A DNA stretch of 33,458 bases, taken from positions 1 through 33,458 of the forward strand of contig CAAGMI010000260.1 in NCBI GenBank assembly GCA_900771005.1. Direction: 5' to 3'. Shown one piece after another: positions 25,723 to 33,318 of the stretch. Within the stretch, counting starts at the first letter, position 1, and the number at the start of each line of letters is the position of its first letter. The notes under the pieces were generated by a model. It had not been told where the DNA came from and searched no databases. It worked only from the letters and a program-made list of their open reading frames with translations. Source of the stretch: Rikenellaceae bacterium (GTDB lineage Bacteria; Bacteroidota; Bacteroidia; Bacteroidales; UBA932). The position numbers and the translations under genes are program-made.

Positions 25723-26364
25723 ATGAATTCAAAACATTTTTCAACCATCATAACCTTGGCGCTTGCGGTTATGATCTTTTGCTCCTGCAGTAACGGGAGC
25801 AGGATTGTGATACTTGCGGCAGAAGATACGGAGTACAACAAGTGCCTGGAGACTTTCCCCGGGATAGAATGCATAAAGACGGGTGTCGGTGCCGGCAACA
25901 TCATCAAGGCTTGCTGCAGTCTTCCCAAGGGAACCCGCATCATCAACATCGGTTATGCCGGAAGCAACAACATCGAAATAGGAACGGTTTCTTTGGTAAG
26001 CGACTCGTTCAGATACACGGACGGGAACTACAAATTCGATGACCACGCCAATCCGCTTCACCTCTCGGACGAAGGCTTCCCTTGCTACACGGGGAATAGT
26101 TTTTTTACTGAATCAGATAAGGCTGAGCCTACGCTCTATGATATGGAGCTCAACTACATAGCATCATTCTCGCCTCATCTCGAACTGATTGCGGCTGTGA
26201 AAATCGTGAGTGATGACCTGAGTGTCGATGAATACCTGAACAATACCATACGCGAATCAGGAATTCTGACTGGTGACGAGGTCTGGGAGAAGGTGAGACA
26301 GGCCGTAGAACAGGCCCTTGTCTGTAATCTTCACCTGAGGGATAACGGGAAGACACATGAATGA
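25723..26364 (+). CDS. Exported MTA/SAH-nucleosidase-like lipoprotein
   Basis: 213 aa. A hydrophobic signal (TLALAVMIFCSC) is followed by a Cys-rich lipobox-like site, Cys22 preferred although the -3 residue is Phe. The mature part resembles the nucleoside phosphorylase / 5'-methylthioadenosine nucleosidase fold: VILAAEDTE at the start (position of an acidic catalytic residue), KTGVGAGNIIKA, INIGYAGS, then LYDMELNYIA with the ribose-binding Met-Glu pair and KIVSDDLS with the base-activating Asp. The catalytic set thus appears preserved. At 213 aa it is slightly shorter than cytoplasmic MTAN. Export to the periplasm is unusual for this fold. The 3' end overlaps the convergent adenine deaminase gene by 108 bp. 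Confidence 0.7.
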   Translation: MNSKHFSTIITLALAVMIFCSCSNGSRIVILAAEDTEYNKCLETFPGIECIKTGVGAGNIIKACCSLPKGTRIINIGYAGSNNIEIGTVSLVSDSFRYTDGNYKFDDHANPLHLSDEGFPCYTGNSFFTESDKAEPTLYDMELNYIASFSPHLELIAAVKIVSDDLSVDEYLNNTIRESGILTGDEVWEKVRQAVEQALVCNLHLRDNGKTHE

Positions 26365-27894
26365 CATCGTGAGGAAAGGTGCACGGAATGTGCATCCTGC
26401 CGATGCTATGGTGTCCAGTAATTCGCGGTAGATTTCCACAACCTGTTTGCATTCGAGGGGAGACATAATCCCGGCTATCGGCAGGTTCAGGCAGCTCACT
26501 CTGCCTTCTCCGTGCAATGCGGCAATCCCTCCGCGCATTGAAACGACTTTATTGATTACGCGGACAATCCCGGCATCGGAAGACCCGATGGCAACTATAT
26601 TGTGGCAGTCATGGGCAATAGACGCTGCCATCGCTCCATTCTTGACATTGAACCCTCTGATATACCCCACGGATGGGGGAACGCCTTTTTTGTATCTGTT
26701 CAAGACCACGATTTTCTGCACCTCTTCCCACGGATAAGAGGAATCGTCGCGATTCGCGTATTCCAGTGAAGTGTATAATTGGCCGTCTCCGGCAATGATT
26801 ACCGGCACAGGTCCGTTATCTTCTTTTTCAATGTCTTCCACGTCGATCGCCTCCGCCTCAAAATTATTCGGGAAGATCTCATCGTTTCCTCCGTCTTCAA
26901 TCCTGAAGTTCTCTCCTCTGAAGAAAGTGGCGAGCACTTTCATTTCCGGCGTGAGGGAATCCACCATGATGAAGGTAGCCGGATCACCCTCCCTGAGCAG
27001 TCCCCAGTTCAGATTGTAGTGCACTTGAGGGTTCAGACATGCCGACCGGAGGACATCCCAGAGGTCATAGCCGTCGCCTATGGCGCGTCTGACGATAACG
27101 TTGATATGTCCGGACAGAAGTTTGTCAGGGTGGCAGTCATCCGTACAGAACATTATCTTGTCCGGTCTTAAGGAAATCAATGGGATAAGGGCTTCGTAGT
27201 TTCTTGCAGCCGAGCCTTCGCGCACGAGAACGTTCATTCCGTTCTCAATGCAGGAAAGACCTTCTTCGTAAGTCGTGCATTCGTGGTCCGTGGATATACC
27301 TTTCCCGGCATATTTTGCACGATCCTCTTCCAGGAGGCCGGGAGCATGACCATCCACAGGCTTGCCTGCGCGCCGTGCGGATGCTATCTTGGCAATGACT
27401 TCGAGATCCTCGGAAAGGACTCCGGGGAAGTTCATCATCTCTGAAAGATAACCGATCTGAGGCCTCTGCAGAAGTTCATCCACGTCCTTGCTTGAAAGTA
27501 CCGCTCCTCCTGATTCAATGTCGAATCCGCAGCTCGGGACGCAGCTTGGAGCTCCGAAGCAGAAGTTGAAATTGGTTCTGGAAGCATTCTCCAGCATATA
27601 ATTTATTCCGCTTATTCCCAAGACGTTAGCGATTTCGTGAGGGTCTGATACCACACCGATTGTCCCGTGACTTGCTGCTATTCTGGCCAGCTCGGCCGGT
27701 GTGAGCATACTGCTCTCAATATGGAAATGGCTGTCTATGAACCCGGGGAGGATAAAAGGAGCATCCGCCCGGACTTCCCCGCATTCCCGTACAGACGTGA
27801 TTGTGCCCCCGCTGATTTCAATGCGTCCATCAAAAATGCGTCTTCCAATCACATCCACGATGTGGCCAAGGTATACTTTCGAGCCTCTTTCCAT
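26257..27894 (-). CDS. ade: Adenine deaminase
   Basis: Deaminates adenine to hypoxanthine and ammonia in the cytoplasm. 545 aa, close to the bacterial Ade length. Metal-binding amidohydrolase motifs: GFIDSHFHIESSML (His56, His58), VVSDPHEIANV, GHAPGL and the TDDCHPD segment near the middle. The C-terminal MCLPVIPQVKITDKGLF is the normal end of the family, so the 108-bp overlap with the nucleosidase-like gene is not caused by a frameshift. The ATG is 3 nt downstream of the purine permease stop, so the two form an operon. Confidence 0.94.
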   Translation of the reverse strand: MERGSKVYLGHIVDVIGRRIFDGRIEISGGTITSVRECGEVRADAPFILPGFIDSHFHIESSMLTPAELARIAASHGTIGVVSDPHEIANVLGISGINYMLENASRTNFNFCFGAPSCVPSCGFDIESGGAVLSSKDVDELLQRPQIGYLSEMMNFPGVLSEDLEVIAKIASARRAGKPVDGHAPGLLEEDRAKYAGKGISTDHECTTYEEGLSCIENGMNVLVREGSAARNYEALIPLISLRPDKIMFCTDDCHPDKLLSGHINVIVRRAIGDGYDLWDVLRSACLNPQVHYNLNWGLLREGDPATFIMVDSLTPEMKVLATFFRGENFRIEDGGNDEIFPNNFEAEAIDVEDIEKEDNGPVPVIIAGDGQLYTSLEYANRDDSSYPWEEVQKIVVLNRYKKGVPPSVGYIRGFNVKNGAMAASIAHDCHNIVAIGSSDAGIVRVINKVVSMRGGIAALHGEGRVSCLNLPIAGIMSPLECKQVVEIYRELLDTIASAGCTFRAPFLTMSFMCLPVIPQVKITDKGLFYGLSHLLPDLVTSQNS

Positions 27895-27897
27895 TGA

Positions 27898-29205
27898 TTA
27901 CAGTAGAGCGTATCTGCAGATGAAACATACCGTCAGCACCCACATGGCGATGCTGACTTTCTTGAATTTCCCGCACAGCGCATTGATGATGGTATAAGAG
28001 ATGACGCCGAGCATGATACCGTCGGAAATGCTGTATGCCATAGGGATGGTGATGAGCGTGATAAACGCCGGGACACTCTCGCTGAACTCATCGAGAGGCA
28101 GGTCCTTGATAGGTTTCAGCATCATTAGCCCGACGATGATGAGTACGGGAGCGGTAGCTGCGCTCGGTACCGCCAGAAACAGGGGAGCGAAGAACAGTGC
28201 AAGGACAAAACAGAAGGCCGTGACTGCGGAAGCGAGTCCGCTTCTTCCTCCTGCTGACACTCCGGAGGCACTCTCAATATATGTCGTTGTGGTGTTGGTG
28301 CCTACGATGGCGCCGAAAATAGTGGCGAGGCTGTCTGCCATAAAGGCCCTGTTTATTCTCGGAATGGTACCGTCCTTTTCGGTAAGTCCTGCCTGTGTAC
28401 ATATTGCAACCAGAGAGCCCATAGTGTCGAAAATGTCCAGGAACAGCATGGTAGCGACGACAACCAGCATGTCAGGGCATAAGATATTGCTCAATTCGAA
28501 CTGGCAGAAGGTACTGGAAACGGATGGAGGCATGGACACAAATCCGTGCCACTCGGTGATGCCCATAGGAATACCTGCAAGGGTGGTTATGAATATCCCG
28601 ATAAGAAGGGCGCAAGGCACTTTTTTCACCATCAGAGGGACGGTTATGAGCAACCCGATCAATGCCAGCAGGGCGCTGCCGCTTGTGACATCACCCAGAC
28701 TTATGAGTGTGGAAGGGTCGGAGACGATGATGCCCGAATTCTGCATTCCGATGAGCGCGACGAAAAGACCTATTCCGGCTCCTATGGCGTTTTTGATGGA
28801 AACGGGAATGGCATCGACAATCCAGGAACGTATGTTGGTCAGCGTGAGAATGACAAACAAAAGGCCTTCAATAAGTACAGCCGTGAGGGCGAACTGCCAG
28901 GAATATCCCATCGAGAGGCACACGGTGTAAACAAAAAAGGCATTGAGACCCATACCCGGTGCCAGCGCGATAGGCATTTTTGCAAGCAGGGCCATGACAA
29001 GTGTTCCGAAAGCGGCGGCAAGTGCCGTGGCCGTGAAAACCGCACCAGTGTCCATACCGAACTCGGCAAGCGGCCTGAAGATGTCAGGGTTTACCGCAAG
29101 TATGTAGGACATTGTAAGGAAGGTGGTGATTCCTGCCGTTATTTCTTTTGACTTTTTGTGGGTAAGCGGGTCAAAACCGAAAGCCTTGTTAAGGAAAGAA
29201 TTCAT
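27898..29205 (-). CDS. AzgA-type purine permease (NCS2 superfamily)
   Basis: 435 aa, integral inner-membrane protein with about 12-14 hydrophobic segments. The N-terminus FGFDPLTHKKSKEITAGITT then FLTMSYILAVNP is diagnostic of the AzgA-like branch that imports adenine, guanine or hypoxanthine by proton symport; PGMGLNAFF is the conserved substrate-site segment. The ATG at 29203-29205 matches the family N-terminus; an extension to 29244 would pass through the promoter. Adenine deaminase follows after 3 nt, which points to adenine as a substrate. Confidence 0.92.
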   Translation of the reverse strand: MNSFLNKAFGFDPLTHKKSKEITAGITTFLTMSYILAVNPDIFRPLAEFGMDTGAVFTATALAAAFGTLVMALLAKMPIALAPGMGLNAFFVYTVCLSMGYSWQFALTAVLIEGLLFVILTLTNIRSWIVDAIPVSIKNAIGAGIGLFVALIGMQNSGIIVSDPSTLISLGDVTSGSALLALIGLLITVPLMVKKVPCALLIGIFITTLAGIPMGITEWHGFVSMPPSVSSTFCQFELSNILCPDMLVVVATMLFLDIFDTMGSLVAICTQAGLTEKDGTIPRINRAFMADSLATIFGAIVGTNTTTTYIESASGVSAGGRSGLASAVTAFCFVLALFFAPLFLAVPSAATAPVLIIVGLMMLKPIKDLPLDEFSESVPAFITLITIPMAYSISDGIMLGVISYTIINALCGKFKKVSIAMWVLTVCFICRYALL

Positions 29206-29602
29206 ATGTGCAAAATTAATGAAATAATTCCTTTCACAAATCATAGAAGTTTATGGCACATTCTCTTTTCATATTCGTACAACGTTGTGGAAAGAAGACT
29301 TCTCGTCCCAATCCGCTTGCCGATGACATCATCACATCTCTCGAGGAGGAGAGCCTGCTTATTGAAAAGAATAAGATAATCCGCTACCATTACTGCAGAC
29401 CGTTGCGCCATCTGGGTAAGCAATAACTCTTATCCTGCCGACTGATCTCCGAATTTCATCCGTCTGGACAACTGAATCTTTTCCATCCCAATACCCAATT
29501 CTGCTGATATGCAATTCTATCAAACTATGCCCATACCTACCATTTATACTCAACAAGTATTACGGTCCATAAACAGATGAGTATGACACAAACAGGCGAT
29601 TT
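29206..29602 (+). other. 397-nt gap: permease promoter and a doubtful 57-aa ORF
   Basis: Apart from the permease promoter, the only coding candidate is a plus-strand ATG frame at 29253-29426 (57 aa), whose second half (NPLADDIITSLEEESLLIEK) looks protein-like, perhaps the tail of a winged-helix protein. It has no promoter or partner and could be a gene remnant. Minus-strand frames here (for example 29241-29423) look like random sequence. From 29430 to 29602 I see nothing recognisable, and no terminator for the lipoprotein gene ending at 29603. Confidence 0.4.
29211..29218 (-). promoter_or_regulatory. Promoter for the purine permease-ade operon
   Basis: TAATTTTG on the minus strand with a perfect TTTG 18 nt upstream. 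Only 5 nt separate it from the permease ATG, so the transcript should start at or next to the initiation codon. This leaves no space for a purine riboswitch. Confidence 0.68.
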
Positions 29603-31081
29603 CTAAAGTTTATCTGAATAGCTGTATATCTTTTTCGAATTTGATTTAAGCCACCAGAAGCGGAAATTCCCATCTATAATGGCGTCTGTTCCGTCCTCAT
29701 ATCCATTTGCCAACGAATCTATGTACAATTCCACAACATCCCGCAAGTCCGACATTTCACCGGTAGAGGAAAAAGTAAGCGTCTTGATCTCAGGAACACT
29801 ATGGTTTTTCTTTATGGCATAATACAGATGCAGTCTGTTGTCGGTCTGGCTGTGCAAAAGTTTGAATCCGCAGTTGTGAAGAAGAAAATCCCCTGTTTTG
29901 GTTTCCATTACCAGCAGCGGTTCACCGTTTTTGCCCAAAAGGACTTTCCCGTCCGGACTCACCGACTGAACGAATAGGTATGTACATACGCTCGAGTCAT
30001 CCATATAAAAGACACAGCAATTACCGGATACAGGGTCAAGGGCAGACTGGACGGAAAGACGGCTTCCGACTGCTCCTTTTGGATTCAGGTCGATTTCATT
30101 GAAATCAACATCGCCATCCTTGTCGAAATGCTCCATATACAAATGCAGGGAAAAGCCGTCCGAAGCTTTGTACAGCACGAATGCTCCCCCCTTCCCATCA
30201 GGACTGATCTGGCCGAAAAGACCTCTGGTGAAAGATTTTTCAGGCATCAGGGTCTGCCGCTTAAGCAGTTTGCCGTCTCCTGAAATTTTAACGACATCAC
30301 TGTATCCTTTGTACATCGTTCCTTCAATATCAGCATACTGCAAAAGCAGATATAACTCATCATCGTCTCCCACGATCATTTGGGGTCTGGAGACATAAGT
30401 CTTTTTTCCAAGGCTTCCGTTTGAATCGAACTTTATCATCCGGGAAATATTCCCCATCCCGTCAACCCTTGCGACCACTATAGAATCAACAGAATTACCA
30501 GCCGCAACCCAGGCTCCGCCATTATGATCCGCCGCGACACAACCCTCACAAGGGGGTACCGGGACTTCCTGTTGGTGTTCAAGATCCTGCTTGAAGGTAT
30601 AGAAAAGAATACCGTTACCATCCTGCCCCCAGGCGCGCTGCCCGTCCGAAGTGATTTTCTGGATATAAGGCAACTGTGCCCCTGTTTTTACGTCTTTTAC
30701 ATTGTAGCAGTCCATTATGCCTCCGTCTGAAGTGATATCAAACACGGTAGTGTTGATATATTGCTCCGACGGAAGTCTTGTAACGTGGACCCAGTCAGCC
30801 CATTTCGCTTTCCCGTCCGCATCAAAGCACTGATAACAGCCGGTATATGACTCCTGGCCGGAAATTATTTCACTGTCCCAGGATTCGATGACCGTAGTTT
30901 TGGTACGGACATCGGTCTTGCACAACATATCATATACTCTGAATGATGTGGAATATTCGTCCAGACGGCTGACAACGGGTTCTGGTTCCTTTTCGGTACC
31001 ACTGCCGGGAATAGTCTCTATTTTGGTACAGGAAACAAGCACAGCAGTCAGAGAAATTGCAAAAAATATCTTTTTCATCAT
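29603..31081 (-). CDS. Lipoprotein of unknown function, probable beta-propeller
   Basis: 492 aa from the first of two adjacent ATGs (31079-31081; the second is one codon later). The signal KKIFFAISLTAVLVSC is a lipoprotein type with lipidation Cys directly before TKIETIPG. The mature protein has no catalytic motif I know. It has recurring blade-like stretches: ITSDGGIMDCYNV, ITSDGQRAWGQDGNGILFY, VDGMGNISRMIKFDSNGS, ISGDGKLLKRQ, ISPDGKGGAFVLY, VSPDGKVLLGKNGEPLLV. These suggest a six- to eight-bladed propeller on the cell surface or in the periplasm. It begins 7 nt after the FISUMP-type lipoprotein gene, so the two should be one operon and may act together. Confidence 0.7.
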   Translation of the reverse strand: MMKKIFFAISLTAVLVSCTKIETIPGSGTEKEPEPVVSRLDEYSTSFRVYDMLCKTDVRTKTTVIESWDSEIISGQESYTGCYQCFDADGKAKWADWVHVTRLPSEQYINTTVFDITSDGGIMDCYNVKDVKTGAQLPYIQKITSDGQRAWGQDGNGILFYTFKQDLEHQQEVPVPPCEGCVAADHNGGAWVAAGNSVDSIVVARVDGMGNISRMIKFDSNGSLGKKTYVSRPQMIVGDDDELYLLLQYADIEGTMYKGYSDVVKISGDGKLLKRQTLMPEKSFTRGLFGQISPDGKGGAFVLYKASDGFSLHLYMEHFDKDGDVDFNEIDLNPKGAVGSRLSVQSALDPVSGNCCVFYMDDSSVCTYLFVQSVSPDGKVLLGKNGEPLLVMETKTGDFLLHNCGFKLLHSQTDNRLHLYYAIKKNHSVPEIKTLTFSSTGEMSDLRDVVELYIDSLANGYEDGTDAIIDGNFRFWWLKSNSKKIYSYSDKL

Positions 31082-31088
31082 CTGATTT

Positions 31089-31754
31089 TTATTTGTGAAC
31101 CGGGCGGACGGATGCACCTACAATTCGTGCGACTCCATCACCATACCCGACGGTGGTTATGCCGGAAGGATTGAAAGTAAGAGCGTCAGACTGTTTGCTA
31201 TTGCCCCCGCCGCAATTGGTTGAAGTCCAATAACAGCCCTCATACCCCGGATAAGAGCCGTCAGCATCGCTGAAACCAGCGGCGGGAAAGAAAATCCATT
31301 CTTTCTCGTATCCAGGTACTCTGCTGCGTGCCATATAACCCTTGATGCCATCCACACTGCTGAACGTCCAGTCGCAGTTCTTGACGAGTTCCATCAGTTC
31401 TTCATAAGTAGGCATCCGCCATCCATTTCCCCATTTCAATGCAGCCACGTCATCTTCAGGCAGCAGTTCGGTAAGAAAATCCGGGTTATCATACGCCGGA
31501 TTACTGCAATATTTTGTGATATGCTCGTCTTTGTCATACCACTTGTAGTTTTCAGTGGAATAACCGTCTTTTGTGCAAACTTCACCCCACGCGAAATAAT
31601 CGCCATATCCTGATATTTCGGTAGAACCGACATTGACCTTTGCCCATTTGACGGAAAGTCCGAGATCCACGCACTGATACTCAGTTTCAATCTTTTCGCA
31701 GCCGCACGACAACAGAGTCATCACTACCAACAACAGAAAAGTAATTTTTCTCAT
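31089..31754 (-). CDS. FISUMP-type lipoprotein
   Basis: 221 aa from ATG 31752-31754. MRKITFLLLVVMTLLSC gives a lipoprotein signal with Cys17, followed by a Lys-Glu-rich stretch (EKIETE) of the kind that can direct Bacteroidota lipoproteins to the surface. Then come the classical family segments VDLGLSVKWAKVNVG, DYFAWGEV, WGNGWRMPTYEELMELV, WIFFPAAGF, GCYWTST and ASVRPV. The lectin-like domain is complete and starts right after the anchor. Ligand unknown. Same superfamily as the partial gene at the left edge but of a different subtype (the left one has an FFGW/WRTLSKAEW pattern). First gene of a two-gene unit with the propeller lipoprotein. Confidence 0.85.
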   Translation of the reverse strand: MRKITFLLLVVMTLLSCGCEKIETEYQCVDLGLSVKWAKVNVGSTEISGYGDYFAWGEVCTKDGYSTENYKWYDKDEHITKYCSNPAYDNPDFLTELLPEDDVAALKWGNGWRMPTYEELMELVKNCDWTFSSVDGIKGYMARSRVPGYEKEWIFFPAAGFSDADGSYPGYEGCYWTSTNCGGGNSKQSDALTFNPSGITTVGYGDGVARIVGASVRPVHK

Positions 31755-31874
31755 AACTGATAGACTTTCTATAAAACAAACGATGAAATTATACAATATT
31801 TTCAAATCGGACAACACCTGTTAACGCCTTCGAAACAATTCAAGACAGAAACAGGATTCAAAAGACGGCGTAAA

Positions 31875-31920
31875 CGAACTCAGTTCGCGTTCATCCGCCT
31901 GCGCGGATGAATCATATGAT
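31875..31920. repeat. Cluster of three palindromes
   Basis: Adjacent dyads: CGAACT-C-AGTTCG (31875-31887), TTCATCCGC (31890-31898) pairing with GCGGATGAA (31903-31911) across a 4-nt loop, and the perfect palindrome ATCATATGAT (31911-31920). The middle one is a stable 9-bp stem. No T run follows, so it is not a standard terminator on either strand; it may belong to a dispersed REP-like element. Confidence 0.6.
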
Positions 31921-32082
31921 AAGCATCGTTATTCTGATATGTATTATTCTACCGTTTCAGGCTTTTATTTTAATTTCTTATAACTCTTTATTTCGGTGCG
32001 AAATTAATACAATTCTGAAATCTACACAATAAGCGGGCAATTCAGCCGTTTAGACGGATGGACCTAACTCTTATGAGGCTAG

Positions 32083-32103
32083 CATTAAACGAAAAGTTTA
32101 ATG
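32083..32103. repeat. Perfect 8-bp hairpin upstream of fic
   Basis: CATTAAAC (32083-32090) and GTTTAATG (32096-32103) around a GAAAA loop, ending four bases before the flanking direct repeat. Could be a regulatory dyad or a cassette boundary. Confidence 0.6.
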
Positions 32104-32107
32104 ACTG

Positions 32108-32147
32108 CCAAATAAGGTGGTAAAATTTGCAAAAGTGGTAAAAATGT
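32108..32147. repeat. Left copy of ~40-bp direct repeat flanking fic
   Basis: Aligns without gaps to 33239-33278 (offset 1131 bp) with 31 of 40 identical bases by manual count. Contains GTGGTAAAA twice, at 32117 and 32135, an 18-bp period. The second unit lies in the spacer between the TTTG -33 (32126-32129) and the -7 box of fic. Confidence 0.75.
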
Positions 32148-32150
32148 ATG

Positions 32151-32158
32151 TATATTTG
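32151..32158 (+). promoter_or_regulatory. Promoter for fic (-7 element)
   Basis: TATATTTG with TTTG at 32126-32129, spacer 21 nt. The ATG is 20 nt downstream. The repeat units overlap the -33 region, so a protein bound there would block RNA polymerase. Confidence 0.65.
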
Positions 32159-32178
32159 TAGAACTTAATTGAACGATT

Positions 32179-33246
32179 ATGAGCAGATTATCTGAAGTAT
32201 ACGAAAAATGGCTTGCTATCCAGCCGCTTTCCGAGTTGGACAGACGGCGATTGGACAGGAAATTCATGCTTGACTTCAATTATAACAGCAACCACATAGA
32301 AGGTAATACGCTTACATACGGCCAAACCGAAGTCCTTCTTCTGATGGGAGAAGTCATTGGTTCTGCAAAAATGAAAGACCTAGAAGATATGAAGGCTCAT
32401 AACCTTTGCCTTGCTCTAATGAAAGAAGAGGCGGCAACAGCCGACCATCTGTCCGAGTCCTTTGTCAAGAGGCTCCATCAGGTGATGCTACGTGAAGATC
32501 ATACTGTCTACAGTGAACTCCCTGGAGGACAGCAGACCAGCTATGTAGTTCACGCCGGAACATACAAGACAAGGCCAAATTCAGTCATCACACCCACAGG
32601 TGAGCGGTTTGAGTATGCTTCCCCCGAGGAGACACCATCATTGATGTATGATCTGATAGAATGGTATAACCAAGAAGAGAAGGCTGGGAATCTGACTCCC
32701 ATAGAACTAGCTGCATTGTTTCACTACCGTTACATCCGGATCCATCCGTTCGAAGACGGGAACGGCCGTATCGCAAGGTTGCTGGTAAACTTTATTCTGT
32801 TTCGTCACGACTACCCTATGGTAGTAGTTCTTAGCAGGAAAAAGAAGGCTTATCTGAACGCACTGGGACAGGCTGACATCAATGTCGGCATCATCCCATC
32901 AGATGGGGCGCACGCAACGATAGAACAGATACCGTCCTTTGTACACTATATGACGGAGCTGATGATTTCCGATATAGCTCAGGATATTGCATTTTTAAGT
33001 GCCGATCCTGCTACGACTTGGTGGTACAACGGAGAGACCATTAAATTCAGAAGCCCTCGGACAGCAGTGCTTTTATCACATCTTCAGCAGAATCCAAAGG
33101 CCACTATCGCTGAATTGTCATCCGTGCTTGAGATAAACACATCCGCTATCCAGAAACAGTTGTCGACCCTTGAAGGGAAAGGATATATCACTAAAGATCC
33201 GGACACAAAAGTATGGAGAGTCATCGCGGTTCCTACCACCAAATAG
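32179..33246 (+). CDS. Fic-domain protein with N-terminal inhibitory helix and C-terminal winged helix
   Basis: 355 aa. Fic enzymes transfer AMP (or related groups) from nucleotides to hydroxyl side chains of target proteins. The active-site motif HPFEDGNGRIAR (189-200) is canonical, so it should be catalytically competent. An N-terminal SNHIEGN (37-43) is the class II inhibitory motif whose Glu41 blocks ATP binding, indicating autoinhibition. The C-terminal ~65 residues (TAVLLSHLQQNPKATIAELS, then INTSAIQKQLSTLEGKGYI) form a winged HTH, suggesting DNA binding and self-regulation. No separate antitoxin is visible, so it is not a two-gene FicTA module. It is in the AT-rich accessory end of the window and is bounded by direct repeats. 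Confidence 0.93.
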   Translation: MSRLSEVYEKWLAIQPLSELDRRRLDRKFMLDFNYNSNHIEGNTLTYGQTEVLLLMGEVIGSAKMKDLEDMKAHNLCLALMKEEAATADHLSESFVKRLHQVMLREDHTVYSELPGGQQTSYVVHAGTYKTRPNSVITPTGERFEYASPEETPSLMYDLIEWYNQEEKAGNLTPIELAALFHYRYIRIHPFEDGNGRIARLLVNFILFRHDYPMVVVLSRKKKAYLNALGQADINVGIIPSDGAHATIEQIPSFVHYMTELMISDIAQDIAFLSADPATTWWYNGETIKFRSPRTAVLLSHLQQNPKATIAELSSVLEINTSAIQKQLSTLEGKGYITKDPDTKVWRVIAVPTTK

Positions 33247-33253
33247 GGTGGTA
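33234..33253. repeat. Inverted repeat across the fic stop codon
   Basis: TACCACC (33234-33240) and GGTGGTA (33247-33253), perfect 7-bp arms with a 6-nt loop containing the TAG stop. The right arm is the start of the flanking direct repeat, so the GGTGGTA unit can act as half of a dyad. Confidence 0.7.
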
Positions 33254-33278
33254 AAAATCATATAAGTGGTAATTATAT
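33239..33278. repeat. Right copy of ~40-bp direct repeat flanking fic
   Basis: Partner of 32108-32147. Contains GTGGTAAAAA at 33248 and GTGGTAA at 33266, the same 18-bp spacing as on the left. It overlaps the last two codons and stop of fic. Confidence 0.75.
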
Positions 33279-33318
33279 TCATCTGTTCAGGTGGATGATT
33301 CCAACAGAATATCAGCCA

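Larger units (their letters stand above)
31755..32178 (+). other. AT-rich 424-nt gap with several hairpins and the fic control region
   Basis: Contains no ORF worth calling. From left to right: the unmarked promoter zone of the FISUMP operon, a hairpin cluster at 31875-31920, an AT-rich stretch (31920-32040) without features I recognise, a perfect hairpin at 32083-32103, and the direct-repeat/promoter block for fic at 32108-32158. Confidence 0.6.

Noticed and set aside
28001..28930. 309-codon plus-strand ORF opposite the purine permease
   Set aside because: Antisense shadow of a strongly recognisable membrane protein; its translation is Met-, Ser- and Pro-rich with no family features.
31890..31911. 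Rho-independent terminator
   Set aside because: The stem is good but no T run follows on either strand, and it lies between divergent units where no transcript should end.
32117..32144. CRISPR-like array (GTGGTAAAA units with 18-bp period)
   Set aside because: Only two short units per site, no spacer-sized intervals and no cas genes; better explained as an operator or boundary repeat.
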